Below are positions 59,100 through 64,000 of a stretch of DNA of 64,000 nt, one piece after another (position 1 is the stretch's first letter; each line of letters starts with the position of its first letter). The notes under the pieces were generated by a model. It was given only the letters and a program-made list of their open reading frames with translations, did not search any database and was not told the origin of the DNA. Made by a program: the position numbers and the translations under genes. Origin of the DNA: Rhynchospora pubera (lineage: Eukaryota > Streptophyta > Magnoliopsida > Poales > Cyperaceae); contig CM051461.1 of NCBI GenBank assembly GCA_028095005.1, positions 60,741,840-60,805,839 on the forward strand, written 5' to 3'.

Positions 59100-60000
59100 A
59101 TATGGGCTAAAATCAGCCACGACTGACGGATGCAATCATCAGCTACGATCAAATCTCAATTTTCAAAATTCCAATCGTCGATCCGAACCGTTCAATGTGT
59201 TCTCCATATTGAAATCTCATTAGAGAATCCGACAAATTTCGGTGGAAAGGGGATGTCGAGGGTTTTGGGGTGGTGCGAATTTGGCGGAGAAGAGGAGGTG
59301 GGGCCGAATCGACGGAGGAGGAGGAGGCACCGGCGAAGAGGCGGCATGAGGGGACGTGTGAAAGAGGGGATGGGGTGTGCGAGGTCAAAGTAGGAGGATG
59401 TGGAGGCGGAGAAGGGAGGGGCAAAGCAAATTACCCATGTCTATTTCTCTGTTGTTGACGTGAAAGAAGAGAGGAGAAATAAATTGATTAACGGATCAGA
59501 TCGATTGATCATTGAAAAAGATTAAACGGCTCAGATTAATTTCGGAGAGGGGAAATATCGGTCACCAATATCGGCCACGGGAATTAATATATATCTTAGA
59601 TTAGCTAGAAATTGAGGAATAATTGCTCTTCGTATCTTTCTATCATATATAAATAGAGAACAAAAGTTTCTGTAAATTAATTTCGAGAGAATTCAATAAA
59701 ATGAAAAGTTTAAGCAATATTTTCTTCTTTACCAGTACCTTTTCTATACTAGTAGCTTGTTTCTGATATTGTATTTTATTAGCTAGAGATAAAAAGGAGA
59801 GTGGCAGCGAAAGGAGGTTGAGGTAGTGAACTTGAGAGAGGAAGAGGAAAGTGAGGTGGTGAGCGAGAGAAGATAGAGATGAGGTGGTGGGGTTAGTAGT
59901 GAACTTGAGAGAGGGAGATGAGGATGAGGTCTTTTCTTTGTGATTGTGGGGGTGATTGTGGGGCTGGTACTGGGAGGATAGGGATTTGCAAAGAAAAGAT
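59100..60000. other. G/A-rich non-coding region
   Basis: The open frames at 59130-59458 come from a purine-rich GGAGGAGG stretch read in several frames, and none shows a family motif. The minus-strand frame 59643-60005 is likewise low-complexity Ser/Leu. A 5' UTR or exon of an unseen gene cannot be excluded. Confidence 0.35.
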
Positions 60001-60006
60001 GCCATG

Positions 60007-60225
60007 GGAGGAGGAGGAGGTCACGTCCATGAAGGAGAATGAGGTCACGGTTGTGGGGTTACGACCTTGAAGGAGGAGGATGAGGTCCCGGGTGTGGGGT
60101 CACGGTCATGGAGGAGGAGGAGGAACAGATCACGACTGTAGGGTTACGGCCTTGGAGGAGGAGGATGATGTCACAGTATTGGGGTCACGGCCATGGAGGA
60201 GGAGGAGGAGGTCATGGTTGTGCGT
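60007..60225. repeat. GGAGGA minisatellite
   Basis: Imperfect tandem units of GGTCACGG-CATGGAGGAGGAGG alternating with GGTTACG-CCTTG-AGGAGGAGGATGA, roughly 54 bp each or 108 bp as a pair, about four units. Confidence 0.65.
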
Positions 60226-60229
60226 CGCC

Positions 60230-61030
60230 TAAGAGAAACTGAGGCTGAGAGGGATAATGGGAGAATGGAGATACGATCGAGATAGAGGGAGCTACGAGTA
60301 GAGCTGTCAATACGAGAGAGATGGAGATATAGATACACTCGTGTTATCACCTCTAGGGGTAGCAAGAATTCAGAAGGAACGGTCCAGCTTTCTTTCTGCC
60401 AACCAACCGCCCCATGCGGAAGAGAAGGAGTCGCTCGGGTGAATCTGAAGTTTTAGAGAAGGGAGAATATGAAGAGGCGACTAGTAGAGAGGGTTCCCCC
60501 TTCTGGAAAAGGAGGAAGCTCTTTTATAGTGACTAATTAGGGTAACCTTATGTTGGGCTGGATCCTTATAAGGCCTTACTAGACCTTAACAGGCCGTATT
60601 CTTATTGGACCATATCAGGCCCTATCAACTCGAGAGAGAGATAAGGGGATGGGTATGGCTCTCAGTCGGCGCTAGGTTTCTAAGTTCTAACCCTGTTGCT
60701 GCTCCACGCGGAATAACGTTAGAAAAACAGAACATAATTGTGGTATTTTGTTTACATTCCGTCTGCCTGAATGAAACCCTATTCTATTTCATCTACTGTT
60801 CCACCACTTGAAACATAAGAAAAATATATTGTATTTCTGTTCCATCGGGACGGAACGGAACGAAAAATGTGCGAAGCAACACGGTATTGACAACCCAAAC
60901 TCTGTAGACCAACTGTAGTCTCGCTCTTCTCTTCTCACAAGTCACAATTCACAAGTGTAGCTTGATTCGGGTGAAGATAGGCCTACAGCCCACTTCAAGT
61001 ATTCAACCAATTGAGCCTGTTGACATTGTA
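60230..61030. other. Intergenic with hAT-like motifs near 60840-60890
   Basis: GGGACGGAACGGAACGAAA and CGGTATTGACAACCC resemble one end of the AACGG-rich hAT MITEs. A partner TAGAGCTGTCAATACG lies at 60299, but no 8-bp duplication fits. Confidence 0.35.
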
Positions 61031-61035
61031 ATAAA

Positions 61036-62017
61036 CCCGAAAAAATTAATAATGATTTTACTATTCAGTCGAATTTCAAGAATATTATTAAAAATTTTAA
61101 ATTTTATAAATAGCATCGTAGGATCAGTTTCCAGGAATCTGATCCTACGAATTGGCTAGATCCCGATCCAAGGTTGGATCGGGTTCCGATGATGTATAGT
61201 TACCTAGGGACTTGACGTTGCTAGTGAATACATATATCGAGATAGTTGAGAAGTGCTTCCGGAATAGAAGACAAAAGTAAGAAGTTCTTAAAACTAAAAA
61301 CTTCAAAGTAATTAAGAAGTTTTTAAATATATAAGTTATATACATTTCTTGACCCTAAAAAAAGTTATATACAGTTTTTACAATAAAATTACATTACTAA
61401 TGTAATGCAGGAAACATCATTCCATTAAGTTCATGAAGCTGCGTGCGGCGTGGACTTATGTTGTGGGGCCTGACACAACTGATCCAGAGAGTATTTTCCT
61501 ACCGTTATAAAATTTTTATATCAATTTTTAAAATTTTTTAAATTTCTAATTAAATTATCCATAATTATAAAATGTACAAAATAATTTAAAAAATATTTCA
61601 TATTACATATTATAATATTTTATATTTATTCTGAATTTTTACTAATTTTTTAGTTATTTTTACAATATTTTTCCTATTTTTTCTATTAATTAACTAATTA
61701 AACTAAATTAATTAAATTAATAAAATAAATATGAAAAAAAAAACATACCTCTGGTGGAGCAGATACCGTCCAGCGAGAGAGTGAGGAGTGAAATGTGAGT
61801 GGGAGAGGGTCTAGCGCTTATATATAGAGGGAATCACTTAAATCGGGATCCCGGAACCCAACCAAGCTTGGATTGGGATCCTGAAACCCGATCCAAAGTA
61901 ATTTGTAGGGTTGCGTTCCTGGAAACCGATCCTACAACACTATAGTTAAAATTTCAATTTTTTAATAATTATTTTCGAAATTCGAGTGAACAGTAAAATC
62001 ATTATTAATTTTTTCGG
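61036..62017. mobile_element. Mutator-type element with ~170-bp TIRs
   Basis: 982 bp. The left arm (CCCGAAAAAATTAATAATG, then TTTTACTATTCA, GTAGGATCAGTTTCCAGGAA, GGATCGGGTTCCG) is repeated inverted at the right end. Flanks TGTAATAAA (61027-61035) and TGTAATATA (62018-62026) match at 8 of 9 positions. The interior is AT-rich with a GAGTGAGGAGTG ... TATATATAGAGG stretch. No transposase. Confidence 0.72.
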
Positions 62018-62329
62018 TGTAATATATCAAAGATTTGAGTTTCTACAACAGCAGCGACGTTGAAAATTCTTTATCGGAATGATGTATCAAGTTGAAGCAT
62101 TACAAAAAATCTTGATGTTTGCTATATCATTTACACCCAAAAGGGCCATTCTCTATATAATATCTTCAAAAGATAATACAAAATTTTATTTCCCTATAAT
62201 GATCTACTAGGTTTGGACATCGAGCTTCGCTCGATACAATATTTTTTTACATAATTTAAAGTTCGGTATCTATTATATTATTTTTTATATATGTTAATAA
62301 TAATGTGAATATCTAACTAAAATATCAAT

Positions 62330-64000
62330 AACACCATGTTTTAAGTAAGATCATAAATATATTTTAGACTATATAAACAACATAAATATAGATTATTGTG
62401 ATCAAATTACTTAAAATGAATGTAAAATCGCTTGAAATTCTCAAATATACTCAGAATCTATAAACTCTACACATTATGTGAATAATTACAATGTATAATC
62501 CAATCGTTTTGAATAAGTGAGTCCATAAACATATTCTAAACTATATCAAGAGCTTAGTATAGATTACTGTGACCAAATGACTTAAAATGAATACAAAATC
62601 GCTTGAAATGCTCAAATATACTCGTAATCTGTAAAATATGCACATCATGTGAATATTTACAATGTATAATCCAATCATTTTGAATAATTAAGCTCATAAA
62701 TATATTCTAGACTATATAAAAAGGTTAAATATAGATTATTGTGATCAAATAACTTAAAATGAATGCAAAATTGTTTGAAATGTTCAAATATACTAAGAAT
62801 CTATAAAATATCCACATCTTGTGCATAATCCAATCGTTTTTGAAAAAGTGAGTTCATAAATATAATCTAGACTATATAAAGAGCTTAAATATAGATTATT
62901 ATGATACAATGACTTAAAATAAATACAAAATCGATTGCAAATACTCAAATATACTCAGAATCTGTAAAATCTGCACCTTATGTGCGTAATTACAATTTAT
63001 AATCCAATCCTTTTAAATAAGTAAGTTCATAAACATATTCTAAACCACATAAAGAGCTTAAATATTGATTATTGTGATCAAATGACTTACAATGAATGCA
63101 AAATCGCTTGAAATGCTCAATATACTAAGAATCAATTAAATCAGCAAATTATGTGAATAATTACAATGTATAACCCAATCATTTTGAATAAGTGAAATTA
63201 TAAACATATTTTAAACTATATACAGAGCATAAATATAAATTATTTTGATCAAATGACTTAAAATAAATACAAAATCGTTTGAAATGCTCAAATATATTCA
63301 GAATATGTAAAATCTGCATATTATGTTAATAATTACAATATATAATCCAATAGTTTTGAATAATTGATCTCCTAAACATATTCTAGACTATATAAAGAGC
63401 TTATATAGATTATTGTGATCAAGTGACTTAAAATGAATGCAAAATCTCTTGAAATGCTGAGATATACTCAGAATCTTTAAAATATGTATTAGGTTCGTAA
63501 TTACAATGTATAATCCAATTGTTTTGAATAAGTGAGTTCATGAACATATTTTAAACTATATAAAGAGCTTAAATATAGATTATTATCGTCAAATACCTTA
63601 AAATTAATGCAAAATCGCTTGAAATGCTCAAATATACTCAATCTATAAAATCTGCAAATTATGTGAGTAATTACAATATGTAATCCGATCGTTTTGAATA
63701 AGTGAGTTCATAAACATATTCTAGACTATGTAAAAACCTTAAGTATAAATTATTGTGAACAAATTTATTAAATTGAACGCAAAAATCGCTTGAAATGCTC
63801 AAATATACTCAGAATATTTAAAATCTGCACATTATGTGCATAATTACAATGTATAATCCAATTGCTTTGAATAAGTGATATCACAAACATATATTAGACT
63901 ATATAAAGAGCTTAAATATAGATTAATGTGATCAAAACACTTAAAATGAATACAAAATGGCTTGAAATGCTCAATTATACTCAGAATCTGTAAAATATGC
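62330..64000. repeat. Tandem array of ~171-bp AT-rich units, running off the window
   Basis: About ten diverged copies of a unit containing TATAATCCAATCGTTTTGAA, ATAAACATATTCTAGACTAT, AGATTATTGTGATCAAAT, AAATCGCTTGAAATGCTCAA and TATACTCAGAATCTGTAAAA. The anchor TATAATCCAAT occurs near 62493, 62664, 62824, 62998, 63169, 63340, 63509, 63680 and 63852, i.e. 160-174 bp apart. The left edge decays gradually into unique AT-rich sequence; the right edge is beyond 64000. Confidence 0.88.

Noticed and set aside
59130..59458. Arg/Gly-rich open frames in the purine tract
   Set aside because: All frames stay open because of GGAGGA bias, and there is no conserved domain or start context.
60299..60890. 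Candidate hAT element with TGTCAATAC at both ends
   Set aside because: The outermost bases disagree (TAGAG versus TGGGT) and no 8-bp duplication was found, so it was kept only as a note on motifs.
1..64000. CRISPR arrays, operons, riboswitches, rRNA
   Set aside because: None seen; introns, solo LTRs, MITEs and a SINE show this is plant nuclear DNA.

Overview
This is plant nuclear DNA: about 64 kb, AT-rich, with intron-containing genes (GT-AG introns), TG...CA LTRs with 5-bp target duplications, MITEs and tRNA-derived SINE sequence. It is a flowering plant. The style of the F-box/LRR family leans toward a monocot, but the species cannot be fixed from sequence alone. All gene models were read by hand from splice signals, reading frame and comparison among copies inside the window.

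Genes that look intact: the last two exons of a leukotriene A-4 hydrolase/aminopeptidase homologue (17-1036, +, 5' part outside the window); a 424-aa F-box/LRR gene in three exons (12226-15118, +); a four-exon, 202-aa sororin-like gene (34981-37021, +); and a four-exon, 317-aa secreted class III peroxidase (41695-43417, +). The F-box/LRR gene has decaying relatives: a frameshifted copy (6941-11457), a copy that lost its F-box (25397-31340), an extra copy of the last exon broken by a MITE (33410-34038), and minus-strand remnants (43727-44068 and 45579-46690). A FAR1/MULE-type transposase pseudogene lies at 51921-54485 (-).

Most of the rest is mobile DNA, and much of it can be bounded by target-site duplications (TSDs). 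16500-25214 is a three-level nest: a hAT-type element (TSD TTACAAAA) holds a gag-only Ty3-type LTR element (TSD GCAGA), which holds two unrelated solo LTRs (TSDs ATGCA and GCACC). Further hAT-type MITEs with 8-bp TSDs lie at 1113-1379, 6226-6804 (with a second one nested at 6470-6748) and 46770-47480. The last has the Ac/Ds-type terminus TAGGGATGAAA and dense subterminal repeats. Other solo LTRs are at 4699-4865, 27468-29087 and 48530-50323. 47833-57993 has ~750-bp inverted termini around the FAR1-like transposase and looks like one decayed long-TIR MULE of about 10 kb. A Mutator-type element is at 61036-62017, and a ~171-bp tandem array runs from about 62330 off the right edge.

No gene cluster with a joint function was recognised. 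The biology visible is a birth-and-death F-box family embedded in layered transposon insertions. The paralogous F-box segments act as internal 'empty site' controls for several insertions.
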